Translations under genes and position numbers: made by a program | Part shown: positions 1 to 9,223 of the stretch, piece after piece | How positions within the stretch are numbered: position 1 is the stretch's first letter | How the letters are laid out: every line of letters begins with the position of its first letter | The notes under the pieces: model-generated | The model's database searches: none | What the model was told of the DNA's origin: nothing | What the model saw: only the letters and a program-made list of their open reading frames with translations | Source: Bradyrhizobium sp. AZCC 1693 | GTDB lineage: Bacteria; Pseudomonadota; Alphaproteobacteria; Rhizobiales; Xanthobacteraceae | NCBI RefSeq assembly: GCF_036924745.1 | Contig: NZ_JAZHSD010000001.1 | Location: 1,550,001-1,614,000 of the forward strand | DNA: 64,000 nt | Reading direction: 5' to 3'

Positions 1-938
1 AAGCTCTTGTAAAACTCCGGCGTGTAGGCCTTTTCCGGGGCCTGCCGCACCCGTTCGTCGAGCTTGTGGGCGTCGTCGCCGACGAGAATACGCCAACGCT
101 CGGCCTTGACGCCGTCGAGGATGATCTTTGCCGCGGCCGCCGCCGTGGTCGGCGCCTCGTCGCGGAAGGTGCGCGCGCGGTCGAGCGCGATCTGCTGAAT
201 ATCGGCGTCCGACATCGGCGCGGTGTCGATGCCCATGCCCTTCAGGCGCTGCCGCGTCGCCAGGATTTCATTCGGGCTCAGTTCTTCGGATTCCGATCCG
301 CTCTGGATCTTGCGCGAATTGGAGACGATCGACGTGCCGATATGCCCGGGCATCACGACCGAGCATTTGATGTGCGGGGCGTTGAGCCGCAGGTCGGTCA
401 TCAACGCTTCGGTAAACCCTTTCACCGCGAACTTGGCGGCGCTGTAGGCGGTGTGCGACGCGCCCAACCCGACCGACGCCCAGAAGCCGTTGACGCTCGA
501 TGTGTTGACGATGTGGGCCTCGTCCGCCTTCAGCATCAGCGGCAGGAAGGTTCGGACGCCGAGATAGACGCCGCCCCAGCAGATGTTGAAGGTGCGCTCC
601 CACTGCTCGCGCGTGTTGGTGAACAGGCTGCCGCCGCCGCCGATGCCGGCATTGTTGAACAAGAGATGGATCTTGTCGGTTGCCTGCTGCTCGATCAGCT
701 CATCGCGAAAACGCTGGAGATGAGCCTCAATCGAGACGTCAGCGACATGCGTGGTGACGCGCAACCCCTGCGGAAGTTTTTCTGCCTCGCACATGCGCTT
801 GGTCTCGGCCATCGCCTCCAGGGAAACGTCGCACATCGCGACGTTGCAGCCTTCGGCCACGAGCTGGCGCGCGAGTTCGCGGCCCATGCCCGTGCCGCCT
901 CCGGTGATCACGGCAAACTTTCCGGCAAAGTCCTTCAT
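1..938 (-). CDS. SDR family NAD(P)-dependent oxidoreductase (3' end cut by window edge)
   Basis: Reading from the ATG at 938 gives an open frame of over 312 codons that runs off the window. The N-terminus has a Rossmann nucleotide-binding motif (VITGGGTGMGRELA, about residues 9-22), then the NNAG motif (LLFNNAGIGG), a catalytic Ser in NTSSVNG and the YSAAK pair (Tyr and Lys of the classical SDR triad). The product should be a soluble NAD(P)-dependent alcohol or hydroxyacyl dehydrogenase; the substrate cannot be told. The protein is longer than the roughly 250-residue classical SDR, because a helical C-terminal extension follows the core, as in many rhizobial 300-residue SDRs. The next gene on the same strand begins at 1965, so the two could be cotranscribed. 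Confidence 0.85.
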   Translation of the reverse strand, partial: MKDFAGKFAVITGGGTGMGRELARQLVAEGCNVAMCDVSLEAMAETKRMCEAEKLPQGLRVTTHVADVSIEAHLQRFRDELIEQQATDKIHLLFNNAGIGGGGSLFTNTREQWERTFNICWGGVYLGVRTFLPLMLKADEAHIVNTSSVNGFWASVGLGASHTAYSAAKFAVKGFTEALMTDLRLNAPHIKCSVVMPGHIGTSIVSNSRKIQSGSESEELSPNEILATRQRLKGMGIDTAPMSDADIQQIALDRARTFRDEAPTTAAAAAKIILDGVKAERWRILVGDDAHKLDERVRQAPEKAYTPEFYKS

Positions 939-1059
939 TGAGATCGTTACCTCGGTTTTCGTTTTTGAATTGGAGCTCATGCCAACGGAGCCCGTGCGTA
1001 ACTGGACAGTAGCAGGTGAGAACCGCGGGTAAAGCGCAGCGACGTTTCGTCCGGCGGAA

Positions 1060-1965
1060 TTACTCCGCCGCTTCGGTTTGACGGTCCGACGCACCCAATC
1101 CCTCCAGCGCCTTGCTGATGGCGGCCTGTTGCGCGGGCGATGCTTCCGGCATCGGTGCGCGGGAGAATGTCGTGGGCAGGCCCTGCAGCGATTGCGCATA
1201 GCGCGTGCACGCGGGCAGATTGTCCGAGACGATCGCGTTCCACAACGTCAGCAGTTTTTGGTGCAGCTCCAGCGCGCGAACATGGTTGCCCGCCTTGACC
1301 CCGTTCCAGAGTTCGACGGAAGCGTGCGGCGCGGCGCTCAGGATCGCCGCGATCGAACCGTGCGCGCCGAGCGCGTAGGACGGATACATCAGCGCGTCGA
1401 CGGCGCTGTAGATCAATTTGTCCGGCGCCATCATCATGAGATCGGCAAACAGCTTCAGATCGCCCGCGCTCTGCTTGACGCCGACGACCAGCGGCACCTC
1501 GTTCATGATGCGGGTCAAAAGCGCCGGTGAGAGATAGGACCACGGCACCACGTTGTAGATGATGATGGGCATGCCGGTTTCGTCAGCCATGCGGCGGAAA
1601 TGATCGACCATCGCCTGCTCGTCCGGCTTGAACAGATAATGCACCGGTGTCACCTGAAGTGCTGCGACGTTCATGTCGCGCACCAGTTTGCCGCGGCGGA
1701 TCGCGTCGCGGGTGGAATCGACGATGATGCCGGCGATGACGGGTACGCGCCCATTGGCGGCTTCCACCGTCGCCGCCACCAGGTCGCGATACTCCTCATG
1801 GTCGAGCGTATGCCCCTCGCCGGTCGACCCGCCCGCCGCCATGCCATGGCTGCCGGCGCCGATCAACCAGTCGACCTGGGGAGCAATCAGGTTGAAATCG
1901 ATCTCGCCGTCTTTCCGGAACGGCGTCGTCATCGGCGGTATCACGCCGGTGGGACGTGTTTTCAT
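1060..1965 (-). CDS. Dihydrodipicolinate synthase family protein
   Basis: This is a 301-residue (beta/alpha)8-barrel lyase of the DapA/NanA family. The start is set at the ATG at 1965 (MKTRPTGVIPPMTTPF), because that matches the family N-terminus; a longer open frame reaching 2289 adds residues without resemblance. The sequence shows the GSTGEG motif that binds the keto-acid carboxylate, a Tyr in IIIYNVVPW and the Schiff-base Lys in VVGVKQSAGD. The family makes or breaks C-C bonds between pyruvate and an aldehyde. Housekeeping dapA is usually more conserved, so this copy is more likely a catabolic or sugar-acid aldolase or dehydratase. The neighbouring SDR could act on the same compound, but that is inference. 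Confidence 0.88.
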   Translation of the reverse strand: MKTRPTGVIPPMTTPFRKDGEIDFNLIAPQVDWLIGAGSHGMAAGGSTGEGHTLDHEEYRDLVAATVEAANGRVPVIAGIIVDSTRDAIRRGKLVRDMNVAALQVTPVHYLFKPDEQAMVDHFRRMADETGMPIIIYNVVPWSYLSPALLTRIMNEVPLVVGVKQSAGDLKLFADLMMMAPDKLIYSAVDALMYPSYALGAHGSIAAILSAAPHASVELWNGVKAGNHVRALELHQKLLTLWNAIVSDNLPACTRYAQSLQGLPTTFSRAPMPEASPAQQAAISKALEGLGASDRQTEAAE

Positions 1966-2512
1966 GGGCTGGCCCTCGCGTTTCGATTCCCTGATAACGG
2001 GTGTATCCCCGTCTTTCCCGACATGCCCGCCGGTTGCGGCAAGCCTATTGAATGCCAGGATCGCGATCCAGTTGCGGAATTGACAGGGCTGGGCATCTGA
2101 AACGCCGTGCAAGTTCCCGCGTGCGGCACAGCCAGGTCCGGCGCGACGCATATTCGCTGGATTCACCGCAGGCGAGCATGTTGGGGCGGTAATTGTAGAA
2201 GCACATTTGCGGCGGTCGGTCCCCGATGCAGCGGCGAACGGGTGCGGCAGTCTGACCTCGCAGCCAACAACCGTTAGTTGATTAACCATTTACATCCCGT
2301 GAAGTTGTATTTCAGAATCAATACTATCTTCACGTTTCATCGTTATTCGGGTCTCAGCTGAATACGGGACCCGTATGGCCAAAGACGTAGTTGAGCTTGT
2401 GAGCTCCCGGTATGGCGTTCGCAACCTTGCGCGTCGATTTGGAGCTACAGCTCGAAAGGGCCTGCGGCCCAAATCAAGTCACGATTTTCCCGAGCACGGC
2501 CGCATTCCGCCG
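1966..2512. other. Intergenic region between the divergent lyase and acyltransferase genes
   Basis: About 550 bases without a convincing gene if the acyltransferase starts at 2513. The part 2280-2380 is A+T-richer than its surroundings and probably holds the divergent promoters. A perfect odd palindrome, TACGGGACCCGTA, lies at 2363-2375 and touches an alternative ATG at 2375 of the acyltransferase frame. Confidence 0.5.
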
Positions 2513-3766
2513 ATGACTTCCCCACCGCTCGCACCGACGGACGGCGCACCGATCGTTTCCTCGTTCGACCCGCGGCTCGAAAGCCTGCGTGGCCTCGCGG
2601 CGCTGATGGTGTGCGTGCACCACGGGATGAGGGTGTTCGCCGACAATGCGAGTCTTGTTGCCATGGACGCGCTGCTGTTTGCCTTCAATTCGGCGGCGGC
2701 GGTAATCTTCTTTTTCGTGCTGAGCGGTTACCTGCTCGGCCGCGCGTTGGAGCGCGACGGCGCATTCGTGGCCTATCTGGTACGACGGCTGTTCCGGTTG
2801 CTCCCGCCCTTCGTGGTCGTGGTGCTGTTCACTTTCGCCTGCGAGCGGCTCTTCCGTATCGAGCCCGTCCCGTCCGGCTTGATGCCGGGCTTCCAGCGCA
2901 TGTTCTGGCCGCAGCCGACCTGGGATGCGCTGTGGGACAACCTGCTGCTCAGGTCGGCCACGGTGAACGGTCCGACATGGACGCTCCTTGTGGAACTGCT
3001 GGGCGCCCTGATGCTGCCATTTGTGGTTGCCGCGCACGTCAGAATCGGGCCGCGGTGGCGCTGGGCGCTGTTCATCGCGACCACGACGCTGCTCGCGATC
3101 AGCCCTTACCACACGCTGTTGTGGTTCTATTTCGGCTATTTTCTCGCCAAGGAGGTTGGAGTGTTGCTGACGGAATGGCGGCAGCTTGCCGCAGTCACGT
3201 TCGTCGTCGGCCTGATCGGCCTCGAGATGGCCGGCACCAATTCCGAATTCTATACGATCGGCATCGTCATCCCGTCAGCGATCGCAGCGGCGCTCATGAT
3301 CGGCGCGGTGGCGGCATCGCGCGAGCTGCTGCAGTGGACGATGGTTGCGCCGCTGCGGTTCCTCGGACGAATCTCGTACAGCCTCTATTTGGTGCACTGG
3401 CCGATCTTCTACGTCTGCGCCTTACTCGCTATAATTTGCCGCCCGATCGTGCCGACCCATACCTGGGGGAATCTGGTCGTGACGGTGACGTCCGCGATCG
3501 TCGCGATCGGCCTCGCCGCGCTGTCATATCGATTTGTCGAAGCGCCGTCGATCAGAGCGGGCAAGTCGGTGTCGCATGTCCTGGCGCGGACATGGACGAG
3601 GATTGGGCGACCGCAAGCCGAGGCGGCTGAAGCGGCGGCCGGGCCTGGCAGGTCAAGCGAGGCCTTTAAGGGCGACATTGCGAAGGAGATCGTCGCCAAG
3701 ATACGGAAGCCCATCGCCTCATGCGGACGAATGGGCCAGCAAACAGAAACTTTAGGGAATCAGTAG
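2513..3766 (+). CDS. Acyltransferase 3 family membrane protein
   Basis: An integral membrane O-acyltransferase of the OafA/NodX type (acyltransferase 3 domain), 417 residues from this start. The domain opens with FDPRLESLRGLAALMVCVHHGMR, where Arg and the His pair are the family's conserved N-terminal motif, and continues through about ten hydrophobic segments to a C-terminal segment with SYSLYLVHWP, also characteristic. Such proteins acetylate or otherwise acylate extracytoplasmic carbohydrates. The frame is open from an ATG at 2375; I prefer 2513 because the domain follows soon after and the first 46 codons resemble nothing. The soluble basic C-terminal tail of about 70 residues has no recognised domain. 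A tRNA gene on the other strand follows directly. Confidence 0.85.
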   Translation: MTSPPLAPTDGAPIVSSFDPRLESLRGLAALMVCVHHGMRVFADNASLVAMDALLFAFNSAAAVIFFFVLSGYLLGRALERDGAFVAYLVRRLFRLLPPFVVVVLFTFACERLFRIEPVPSGLMPGFQRMFWPQPTWDALWDNLLLRSATVNGPTWTLLVELLGALMLPFVVAAHVRIGPRWRWALFIATTTLLAISPYHTLLWFYFGYFLAKEVGVLLTEWRQLAAVTFVVGLIGLEMAGTNSEFYTIGIVIPSAIAAALMIGAVAASRELLQWTMVAPLRFLGRISYSLYLVHWPIFYVCALLAIICRPIVPTHTWGNLVVTVTSAIVAIGLAALSYRFVEAPSIRAGKSVSHVLARTWTRIGRPQAEAAEAAAGPGRSSEAFKGDIAKEIVAKIRKPIASCGRMGQQTETLGNQ

Positions 3767-3772
3767 GCTAAA

Positions 3773-3850
3773 TGGTCGGAGCGAGAGGATTTGAACCTCC
3801 GACCCCTAGTCTCCCAGACTAGTGCGCTAACCGGGCTGCGCCACGCTCCG
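3773..3850 (-). tRNA. tRNA-Pro (anticodon GGG)
   Basis: The minus strand folds as a complete tRNA cloverleaf. A seven-base acceptor stem (CGGAGCG with CGCTCCG) ends in an encoded CCA. The anticodon arm has stem CTAGT/ACTAG and loop CTGGGAG, so the anticodon is GGG (proline). The T arm carries GGTTCAAATCC. It lies between the acyltransferase gene and merR. Confidence 0.96.
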
Positions 3851-3942
3851 ATGCCGTTCCATTAGCTGCGATCAGCGCCCGGCGCAAGACGCGCGAACGG
3901 CCTCATTGAGGCGACAGCCGGACAGTTCCCCTGCCCCGCGCC

Positions 3943-4497
3943 TCAGCCGTCCTTCAGGGCGGTGTCCAGCAATTGCCGGCAGGCGACCAGGTCCTGCAGC
4001 ACCCGTTCCAATCGTTCGCGGTCTGCGTCGGAGGGTCCGGGCTTGCCCTTGGCGAACGGCAGCAAAATGCCGTCCTCGTCGGTATCGGCAAAGCGGTAGT
4101 CGATTTCTTTCTCTTCGGTCTCGTAATCCTCGTCGTCGGCATCGACGGTCCGGGTCTCGCCCTCCTCCGGCTCCTGCAGGCTGAGACCGATCGCCTCCTC
4201 GACCGCGCCGAAGGTGACGGCGGAAGTCTGGTCGGCAAGACCTTGCACCGATTTGATGCCGTGCTCTTTGAGGATCCGCTGCACGCCGCGGATGGTGTAG
4301 CCCTCGCCGTACAGTAGCCGGCGGATGCCCTTGAGCAGGTCGACATCGTCGGGGCGGTAATAGCGCCGCCCGCCGCTTCGCTTCATCGGCTTGATTTGGG
4401 CGAACCGCGTCTCCCAAAACCGCAGCACGTGCTGGGGAATGTCGAGCTCTTCAGCGACTTCGCTGATGGTACGGAACGCATCCGGCGCTTTGTCCAA
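3943..4497 (-). CDS. MerR family transcriptional regulator
   Basis: A 184-residue protein with an N-terminal winged-helix MerR domain: [25 protein letters not shown] (residues 8-32) is the DNA-recognition helix-turn-helix, followed by the wing region [17 protein letters not shown]. Unlike metal-sensing MerR proteins it has no Cys cluster in the C-terminal part; that part is acidic ([16 protein letters not shown]) and presumably disordered, ending in a short helical segment. The gene sits 91 bp downstream of ihfA on the same strand, a placement common in Rhizobiales, so cotranscription with plsX-fabH-ihfA is likely. Its target and signal are unknown. Confidence 0.88.
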   Translation of the reverse strand: MDKAPDAFRTISEVAEELDIPQHVLRFWETRFAQIKPMKRSGGRRYYRPDDVDLLKGIRRLLYGEGYTIRGVQRILKEHGIKSVQGLADQTSAVTFGAVEEAIGLSLQEPEEGETRTVDADDEDYETEEKEIDYRFADTDEDGILLPFAKGKPGPSDADRERLERVLQDLVACRQLLDTALKDG

Positions 4498-4588
4498 ATG
4501 CTCGCTCCTCTCAACTCGTGTTGTTTGTGAAGACGATTACGCGGTCTTGCTACGCGGCCTGCATACGCGGTCGTGGTACCCGGTCTTA

Positions 4589-4918
4589 CTATTCAGCCTT
4601 GCTTTCGCCATTGCCAACCGCATGACCGTTGATGCGCTGCTTGAGAATGGCCGACGGCTTGAACACCATCACACGGCGCGGCGAGATTGGCACTTCGGTA
4701 CCGGTCTTCGGGTTACGTCCGATCCGCTGACCCTTCTTGCGCACCATGAAGGAGCCGAACGACGACAGCTTCACCGTCTCGCCCTTCTCCAGACAATCGG
4801 TGATCTCTTTCAAAACGAGTTCGACAAACGCCGACGACTCCGTACGCGACAAGCCTACCTTCTGGTAAACCGCCTCGCACAAATCGACACGTGTGACTGT
4901 TTTTCCGGTCCCGGTCAT
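4589..4918 (-). CDS. ihfA: Integration host factor subunit alpha
   Basis: A 109-residue HU/IHF family DNA-bending protein. The start at 4918 gives [22 protein letters not shown], the usual IHF-alpha N-terminus; an upstream in-frame start at 4978 would add 20 unlike residues. The DNA-binding beta arms are visible in [20 protein letters not shown], with the intercalating Pro. IHF, a heterodimer with IhfB, bends DNA at promoters, recombination sites and origins. The gene lies 130 bp downstream of fabH in the order plsX-fabH-ihfA-merR, which is standard in alphaproteobacteria. Confidence 0.95.
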   Translation of the reverse strand: MTGTGKTVTRVDLCEAVYQKVGLSRTESSAFVELVLKEITDCLEKGETVKLSSFGSFMVRKKGQRIGRNPKTGTEVPISPRRVMVFKPSAILKQRINGHAVGNGESKAE

Positions 4919-5048
4919 CGCCTGCCCCGCACTCTCGGCGAACAATTTATTCCCTGAAATTAGGAGGTTAGCACGCAATGGTCAACAGTGAGCATCATGC
5001 AGAAGCATGGAACACGCTGCAATTTTAATCGGTATTTTTACGCAGGGC

Positions 5049-6026
5049 TTACCAGCGCACGAGCGCGGATCCCCAGGTGAAGCCGCCGCCCATGGCCTCA
5101 AACAGCACCAAATCGCCTTTCTTCACGCGCCCGTCCTTGACGGCAACCGCGAGCGCCAGCGGGATCGACGCCGCCGACGTATTGCCGTGCTGATCGACGG
5201 TCAGCACCACTTTCTGCGGCGCAATATGAAGTTTGTGCGCTGAAGCATCGATGATTCGCTTGTTGGCCTGATGCGGGATGAACCAGTCGATGTCATCGGC
5301 CGTCAGACCGGTGGCGTTGAAGGCATCGACGATCACGTCGGTGATCATGCCGACCGCGTGCTTGAACACCTCGCGGCCTTCCATCCGCAAAAGGCCAACG
5401 GTCTGGGTTGAGGACGGACCGCCATCGACATAGAGCTTCGACTTGTGGCGGCCGTCGGAACGCAAATGCGTCGTCAGCACGCCGCGGTCGCTCGATTTGC
5501 CCTGCTCCGTCTGCGCCTCCAGCACGACCGCGCCGGCGCCATCGCCGAACAGCACGCAGGTGCCGCGGTCGTTCCAGTCCAGAATCCGCGAAAAGGTCTC
5601 GGCGCCGATCACCAGCGCACGTTTGTAGGTGCCTGTGCGCAGGAAATTATCGGCGGTTGCCAGCGCGAAGACGAAGCCGGAACAGACCGCCTGCAGGTCG
5701 AAAGCAGCGCCGTGGTTGATGCCGAGGGCCTCCTGCACCGCGACCGCAGTGGCCGGAAACGTGTTGTCCGGCGTCGAAGTCGCCAGCACGATCAGGTCGA
5801 TCGCCTGGGCGTCGAGCCTCGCATGATGCAGCGCGGCGCGTGCAGCCTTGATCGCCAGATGCGAGGTGAACTCGCCCTCGGCGGCGACGTGGCGCTCGCG
5901 GATGCCCGTGCGCTGCACGATCCACTCGTCGGACGTATCAATGCGGCTCGCCAATTCGGCATTGGTCAGAATCCGCTCCGGCAAATATGAGCCGCAGCCG
6001 AGCACGACCGAACGTATTGCAGTCAC
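5049..6026 (-). CDS. fabH: 3-oxoacyl-ACP synthase III
   Basis: Beta-ketoacyl-ACP synthase III, 325 residues, which condenses acetyl-CoA with malonyl-ACP to start type II fatty acid synthesis in the cytoplasm. The catalytic triad is visible: Cys115 in LQAVCSGF, His252 in IPHQAN and Asn282 in HGNTSAAS. Length and motifs are typical throughout. Its ATG overlaps the stop of plsX by four bases (ATGA at 6023-6026), implying translational coupling with phospholipid synthesis. Confidence 0.97.
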   Translation of the reverse strand: MTAIRSVVLGCGSYLPERILTNAELASRIDTSDEWIVQRTGIRERHVAAEGEFTSHLAIKAARAALHHARLDAQAIDLIVLATSTPDNTFPATAVAVQEALGINHGAAFDLQAVCSGFVFALATADNFLRTGTYKRALVIGAETFSRILDWNDRGTCVLFGDGAGAVVLEAQTEQGKSSDRGVLTTHLRSDGRHKSKLYVDGGPSSTQTVGLLRMEGREVFKHAVGMITDVIVDAFNATGLTADDIDWFIPHQANKRIIDASAHKLHIAPQKVVLTVDQHGNTSAASIPLALAVAVKDGRVKKGDLVLFEAMGGGFTWGSALVRW

Positions 6027-7060
6027 GAGCCAACCTCCTGCGCGATCTGCGCCTGTACCAGCGCACTGATCTTGGTGAGGAGATCGCAGCGGACCATCTC
6101 ATAGCCAACATCAACTGCGTAGGCAAAGCCTTCGGCGTTGATTCCGCCGTGGCTCTTGACAACCACACCTTTCAGTCCAAGCAGCACACCACCATTGGAT
6201 TTGTTCGGGTCGAGCTTGTCCCGGAGCGCCTTGAAGGCGCTGCGGGCGAACAAATAGCCAATCTTGGATTGCCAGCTGCTCGCCATCGCATTGCGCAGAA
6301 AATCGGCCATCTGGCGCGCGGTACCTTCCGCGGCCTTCAATGCGATGTTGCCGCTGAAACCTTCCGAGACGATCACGTCAGCCGCGCCCGCACCGATCCC
6401 GTCACCCTCGACGAAGCCGATATAGTCGAGCTCCGGAAGATTCATCGCGCGCAACTGTTCCGACGCCTTGCGAATCTCCTCGCCGCCCTTGACCTCCTCC
6501 ACACCGATATTGAGCAATCCCACGGTCGGACGCTTCAGGCCGAACAGCACGCTCGCCATCGCGCTGCCCATGATCGCGAGCGATACCAAATGATGTGCGT
6601 CGCCGCCGATGCTGGCGCCGAGATCGAGGACGACGGAATCGCCGCGCGCCGTCGGCCATACGCCGGCGATGGCCGGCCGGTCGATGCCGGGCATGGTGTG
6701 CAGATGGAAGCGCGCCATCGCCATCAGCGCGCCGGTATTGCCGGCGGAAACCACCGCGTCGGCATCGCCCTTCTTCACCGCGTCGATCGCAAGCCACATC
6801 GACGAGTTCTTGCGGCCGCGGCGCAGCGCCTTGCTCGGCTTGTCGTGCATGCTCACGGTGACGTCGGTATGGACCACACGAGAGACCTTTTTCAGCGCCG
6901 GATAATTCGCAAGCTGCTCGTCGATCAGCTTGCTGTCGCCATAGAGCAGGAATTCGCTGTCGGGATGACGTTTCAAAGAGATGGCGGCGCCGGGAATGAC
7001 GACCGATGCGCCGACATCGCCACCCATGGCGTCAAGCGCGATTCGAACCTTTTGCGGCAT
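6023..7060 (-). CDS. plsX: Phosphate acyltransferase PlsX
   Basis: PlsX (345 residues) makes acyl-phosphate from acyl-ACP, the acyl donor for glycerol-3-phosphate acylation by PlsY. The start at 7060 gives [25 protein letters not shown], whose IALDAMGGD is the family signature; the open frame extends further upstream without resemblance. Other conserved blocks are [10 protein letters not shown] and the C-terminal [12 protein letters not shown]. The gene overlaps fabH by four bases. A 303-base gap separates it from the DUF177 gene upstream, so it probably has its own promoter there. Confidence 0.96.
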   Translation of the reverse strand: MPQKVRIALDAMGGDVGASVVIPGAAISLKRHPDSEFLLYGDSKLIDEQLANYPALKKVSRVVHTDVTVSMHDKPSKALRRGRKNSSMWLAIDAVKKGDADAVVSAGNTGALMAMARFHLHTMPGIDRPAIAGVWPTARGDSVVLDLGASIGGDAHHLVSLAIMGSAMASVLFGLKRPTVGLLNIGVEEVKGGEEIRKASEQLRAMNLPELDYIGFVEGDGIGAGAADVIVSEGFSGNIALKAAEGTARQMADFLRNAMASSWQSKIGYLFARSAFKALRDKLDPNKSNGGVLLGLKGVVVKSHGGINAEGFAYAVDVGYEMVRCDLLTKISALVQAQIAQEVGS

Positions 7061-7363
7061 GAACGTCCCGGAAACCTGATCTCTTGCGGCCCTCGTAGAG
7101 CGCGGCCGCGCACTGGAAAGGCACCGCCAAAGCGGTGCTCGGCAAGACGCATCCCCGCGCCTCCGCCGGGCCGCGACAATAGCGTGTCCCCGTCCCGACA
7201 CAACCTCTTGACCACGGTCTTTTGGCGAAAAGGCAAGCGCTGTGGCCCGAAATCCAGAAGGTAAAATATCCCGATATAATTCAATATCTTACGCGAGATT
7301 CCTGGCGGGATATGACAACCACTTCGAACCGATTGCAGCTTCGCCGGCCACTTTAACCGCCGG
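7061..7363. other. Gap between the DUF177 gene and plsX
   Basis: About 300 bases without a supported gene. An A+T-rich stretch at 7262-7310 is the most likely place for the plsX promoter on the minus strand. The rpmF gene, which often lies between a YceD gene and plsX in other bacteria, is not present here. Confidence 0.4.
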
Positions 7364-7951
7364 CTACTTGCCCTTGGGCTTCCCGGTGCCGGACTTTTTC
7401 GGTTCTGCCTTCAACGCCTTGAGCGCCGCGAACGGGTGATCCTCGGGATCGGCGGCTTCAACCACCGGCTCAAATACGGCGCCGGGTTTGCGCGGATATG
7501 GATCGACCGCGAGATACAATGCGTCGGTGGCGACCCGGCCGAGATCGATCAGGCCGTTCTCGATCGGCTCGGGCGGATCGGGCGTCTCCTCGTCGCCTTG
7601 CTCGGCCTCATCGACCAGCGCGGCCATCTGCGGGATCTGCTCGGGCGGCGCGAAGATCAGATCGATCGGCTCATCGATGTCGTTCTCGATCTCCTCCAGC
7701 GTCACCACGCAGGTCTGTCCGACCCGCGCCCGCACGTGGCCGGCCACCTGGAAGCGGCCACCGCTCTTTGGCGTGACGTCGAACGAGGCCTGCACCGAAA
7801 GCACCTCACGCAGGCCTCCAACATCGGCCACCGCGTTGCGAATGGCCTGATCGGCCTCGAGGTCGCGATGCAGGCCCGTCTCCGGTATCTGCGCCACCGC
7901 GACGGGGACGCGCCACGGGTCGGGCTTCTCTGTCGTGCCAGTCTTGGTCAT
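7364..7951 (-). CDS. DUF177 (YceD family) protein
   Basis: A 195-residue protein of the DUF177/YceD family, which in other bacteria and in plastids is linked to 23S rRNA accumulation. The conserved core VAGHVRARVGQTCVVTLEEIEND carries the single Cys typical of the family. It is followed by an acidic stretch and a terminal PFAALKALK, the usual end motif before a Lys-rich tail. The start is set at the ATG at 7951, which overlaps the stop of the upstream chaperone gene by four bases (ATGA at 7948-7951). Chromosomal position upstream of plsX-fabH is conserved. Confidence 0.88.
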   Translation of the reverse strand: MTKTGTTEKPDPWRVPVAVAQIPETGLHRDLEADQAIRNAVADVGGLREVLSVQASFDVTPKSGGRFQVAGHVRARVGQTCVVTLEEIENDIDEPIDLIFAPPEQIPQMAALVDEAEQGDEETPDPPEPIENGLIDLGRVATDALYLAVDPYPRKPGAVFEPVVEAADPEDHPFAALKALKAEPKKSGTGKPKGK

Positions 7952-8511
7952 TGCTGCGCGCCATTCTCCGGCAAGGAAAACTCTGGCAAGGGAAACTTGG
8001 CCGAACCGCTCACCAGCGCCGCCTCGTCGATTCTGTCGAGAGCGGCCATCGCCGCCTTGGCATAGGCGGCAAGCAGGCGGGCCTTTTCGATGTTCTCGCC
8101 GTTCAGGATATTCTTGCACATCGCCTGCGCCAGTGCCTCGCGGCCCTCCGTCAGCGCCATGTCATAGGCCGCCGTCCGGCCATAGAAGGCCTCGCCGAAG
8201 GCCTGCATGCGCTTCGGCACCGTGAGGTCGCCAACCCCCATCTCGCGCAGATTATCGTCCATATCGTTACAAAAATGGTCGAACAGCCCCTGCGACAGGG
8301 CCGTGCCGCCCTCCGCCGATTTCAGGCACCGCAAGAACAGCCACAAATGCAGCAGAAGCAGGTCAAAACGGCCGTTAACCGTGTCCGGAACCCCAAAGTC
8401 CCGATAAAACAACGGTTCTCGCGCCTGCGTCACGATCATGCCATAGATGGCCTCGATGGTGCCGCGCAACGGCGTCCGGGGTTTCCTGAAGTGATTGAAC
8501 GGCCAAAGCAT
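7948..8511 (-). CDS. Ubiquinol-cytochrome c chaperone family protein (Cbp3-like)
   Basis: A 187-residue homologue of the mitochondrial Cbp3/UQCC1 assembly factor for cytochrome bc1. The start MLWPFNHFRKPR at 8511 is chosen because the family begins there; the longer open frame (to 8754) lies under the divergent lipoprotein gene. Conserved features include the helical stretch IEAIYGMIVTQAREPLFYRDFGVPDTVNGRFDLLLLHLWLFL and FCNDMDDNLREMGVGDLTVPKRM, which together define PF03981. Likely cytoplasmic or membrane-peripheral. It is translationally coupled to the DUF177 gene and divergent from the BamE-like gene. Confidence 0.88.
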   Translation of the reverse strand: MLWPFNHFRKPRTPLRGTIEAIYGMIVTQAREPLFYRDFGVPDTVNGRFDLLLLHLWLFLRCLKSAEGGTALSQGLFDHFCNDMDDNLREMGVGDLTVPKRMQAFGEAFYGRTAAYDMALTEGREALAQAMCKNILNGENIEKARLLAAYAKAAMAALDRIDEAALVSGSAKFPLPEFSLPENGAQQ

Positions 8512-8632
8512 CGTGGGTTCCGCAAGCGAGCCCTCCAGATTCTTTGTCCGGGGCCCGCGCATGTTGCATTCAAGCGTGCTGCCCGGTACGTCAACGCACC
8601 GCGCGATGCAAGAGGACGGGCTAATTCCTGAG

Positions 8633-9118
8633 ATGACCGAGATGAGCCACCTGAGCACCTGCGTGCCCTCGCCGCGCCGCCTGACCGTGCGCCGGCGCGG
8701 TTTTCGCGCGGCTGCAGCCGTGGCACTGATTTGCGCAGCGCTGGGCGGATGCACCGGCGAGCAGTTCCAGAAGGGCTATATCCTGCCGCCCAACGCACTG
8801 GAGCAGATTCCGATCGGGGCCAGCCAGGATCAGGTGCTGATCGTGATGGGAACGCCGTCGACGGTCGCGACCCTGAACGGCGAGGTGTTCTATTACATCT
8901 CGCAACGCTCCGAGCGCAAAGTCGCGTTCATGAATCAGCAGGTCGTCGACCAGCGCGTGATCGCGATCTATTTCGACAAGAATCGCCAGGTGCAGCGGCT
9001 TGCCAATTACGGATTGCAGGACGGCAAGATCTTCGACTTCATCAGCCGCACCACGCCGACTTCCGGCCAGGAACTCAGCTACCTGACGCCGTTGTTCAAG
9101 CTCTTGAGCTTCAACTAG
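8633..9118 (+). CDS. BamE/OmlA-like outer membrane lipoprotein
   Basis: A 161-residue lipoprotein of the SmpA/OmlA (BamE) family, an accessory part of the beta-barrel assembly machine in the outer membrane. A basic, then hydrophobic signal segment ends in the lipobox AALGGC (Cys40 from this start). The mature part has the BamE pattern IPIGASQDQVLIVMGTPS followed by a tyrosine-rich strand (EVFYYISQ). Alternative in-frame starts exist at 8606 and 8642; 8633 is a compromise, as none has a strong ribosome site. It is divergent from the bc1-chaperone gene. Confidence 0.87.
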   Translation: MTEMSHLSTCVPSPRRLTVRRRGFRAAAAVALICAALGGCTGEQFQKGYILPPNALEQIPIGASQDQVLIVMGTPSTVATLNGEVFYYISQRSERKVAFMNQQVVDQRVIAIYFDKNRQVQRLANYGLQDGKIFDFISRTTPTSGQELSYLTPLFKLLSFN

Positions 9119-9223
9119 AGCTCAGTTCCGCCACGCGGAAATCCTGCCCAAGTCGCCCGCTTGCCCTGCACGCGCGCGCTGCCTACGCTTCCCGCAAATA
9201 ATGATTCAGCAGGGAGTGAACTT

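Noticed and set aside
66..941. Long plus-strand open frame opposite the SDR gene
   Set aside because: It is antisense to a clear SDR gene, rich in His, Arg and Asp as G/C-rich shadow frames are, and has no ribosome site.
2290..2472. 60-codon minus-strand frame between lyase and acyltransferase genes
   Set aside because: No ribosome site, basic random-looking composition and overlap with the acyltransferase leader.
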